Source: Gammaproteobacteria bacterium (lineage in GTDB: Bacteria; Pseudomonadota; Gammaproteobacteria; UBA6429; Thiohalophilaceae). From it: a stretch of DNA of 5,698 nucleotides. The DNA is taken from positions 1 through 5,698 of the forward strand of contig QILH01000260.1 in NCBI GenBank assembly GCA_003233255.1, in the 5' to 3' direction. The notes beneath the pieces were generated by a model. It ran no database searches. It saw nothing but the letters and a program-made list of their open reading frames with translations, and was not told the origin of the DNA. Shown in pieces: positions 4,913 through 5,698 of the stretch. A program made the position numbers and the translations under genes. Positions within the stretch are counted from its first letter, which is position 1, and each line of letters starts with the position of its first letter.

Positions 4913-5698
4913 TCAGGCCGACTGGCGAGTTTTGATCGCTTTGTGTTTTTTTAAATAAACCAGCAAGATCGAAATAGCCGCCGGAGTTATACCCTGGATG
5001 CGCGCCGCCTGACCCACCGTCTCAGGTTGAATTCGCGCCAGTTTCTCAGCCACTTCCGTCGACAGCCCTTTCACCTGATCGTATTGCAAATTCTCTGGCA
5101 AGCTGGTTTGTTCATGGCGTTGCTGCTTTGCGATCTCGTCCTGCTGACGATCGATGTAACCCGCATACTTAGCCTGTATCTCGAGTTGCTCAATGATGGT
5201 TTCGTCAGTTTGCATATCGTTAATACCAGCCAGCGCCATCACGTCGTTATAGCGAAGACCGGGACGGCGTAATAACTCCGACAACCGTGCCTCTTTTGAT
5301 AACGGTTTTTCCAGCACATCGTTTTCAATCGCAGAATCGACCTTACCGGGATGCACAAACGTTGCATGCAGTCGTTGCTGTTCTATTGCTATCGCTTGCT
5401 GTTTTTCATTAAAGGCCTGCCAACGCAACTCATCAATCAAACCAAACTTGTTGGCCTGCTCGGTTAAGCGTAAATCGGCATTATCCTCGCGTAACAATAA
5501 ACGATACTCGGCACGCGAGGTAAACATGCGATACGGCTCGTTGGTGCCGCGAGTAATCAGGTCATCGATAAGCACGCCGATATACGCCTCATCACGACGC
5601 GGTGTCCAGGTCTCTTTGCCCTGCACCGTTAAGGCCGCATTCATGCCGGCAATCAAACCCTGTGCGGCCGCTTCTTCATAACCAGTGGTACCGTTAAT
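4913..5698 (-). CDS. mnmG: tRNA uridine-5-carboxymethylaminomethyl modification enzyme MnmG (GidA), 5' end cut by window edge
   Basis: The frame is open to the right edge and gives the last 261 residues of a protein that is usually about 630 long (E. coli 629). MnmG is an FAD- and NADH-dependent enzyme that works with the GTPase MnmE to install the cmnm5 group on wobble U34 of certain tRNAs. The segment starts at the conserved INGTTGYEEAAAQGL, followed by WTPRRDEAYIGVLIDDLITRG and the strongly conserved RMFTSRAEYRLLLREDNADLRLT. The helical C-terminal domain that contacts MnmE and tRNA follows, with YAGYIDRQQDEI, GLSTEVAEKL and the terminal ARIQGITPAAISILLVYL. An internal TTG at 5656 is a leucine codon in this frame, not a start. 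The FAD-binding N-terminal half is outside the window. It ends cleanly with TGA at 4913-4915. Confidence 0.97.
   Translation of the reverse strand: MNGTTGYEEAAAQGLIAGMNAALTVQGKETWTPRRDEAYIGVLIDDLITRGTNEPYRMFTSRAEYRLLLREDNADLRLTEQANKFGLIDELRWQAFNEKQQAIAIEQQRLHATFVHPGKVDSAIENDVLEKPLSKEARLSELLRRPGLRYNDVMALAGINDMQTDETIIEQLEIQAKYAGYIDRQQDEIAKQQRHEQTSLPENLQYDQVKGLSTEVAEKLARIQPETVGQAARIQGITPAAISILLVYLKKHKAIKTRQSA

Noticed and set aside
5654..5656. TTG as a start for a 247-residue protein
   Set aside because: Conserved MnmG sequence continues upstream in frame to the window edge, so this is an internal leucine codon.

Overview
The window looks like chromosomal DNA of a gammaproteobacterium with moderate base composition. 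This rests on the gene set and on protein sequences that resemble gammaproteobacterial MnmG, RsmG, Soj-type ParA and Spo0J-type ParB; genus and species cannot be told. Every gene I can support lies on the minus strand, so transcription runs from high to low coordinates. The core is the conserved origin-proximal cluster mnmG (5' part missing at the right edge), rsmG, parA, parB.

Right to left: the C-terminal 261 residues of MnmG (4913-5698), a tRNA wobble-uridine modification enzyme; an intergenic stretch with a dyad and a candidate promoter; a small exported DUF302-family protein (4203-4658); a near-palindromic repeat of about 76 bp (4129-4204) whose outer edge supplies the DUF302 stop codon; rsmG (3471-4115, TTG start), a 16S rRNA m7G methyltransferase; parA (2674-3465), tightly coupled to rsmG; a 198-bp gap carrying a dispersed-repeat unit; parB (1606-2475); an otherwise gene-free stretch (1071-1605) with a second, decayed copy of that repeat and candidate promoter signals; and the N-terminal 319 residues of a membrane sensor with a periplasmic SBP_bac_3 domain (1-957), which runs off the left edge before its output domain.

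MnmG and RsmG act on tRNA and rRNA. ParA and ParB form the chromosome-partitioning ATPase/CTPase pair. The sensor and the DUF302 protein are accessory and not obviously linked to these roles.

The unusual aspect is architectural. In many gammaproteobacteria mnmG-rsmG-parA-parB is compact. Here a DUF302 gene and a palindromic repeat separate mnmG from rsmG, a repeat element separates parA from parB, and another lies beyond parB. The second notable point is an 8-nt T run at the 5' end of the sensor gene: one additional T would join an upstream ATG reading frame to the signal peptide. I found no convincing new multi-gene system, CRISPR array, RNA gene or complete insertion sequence.
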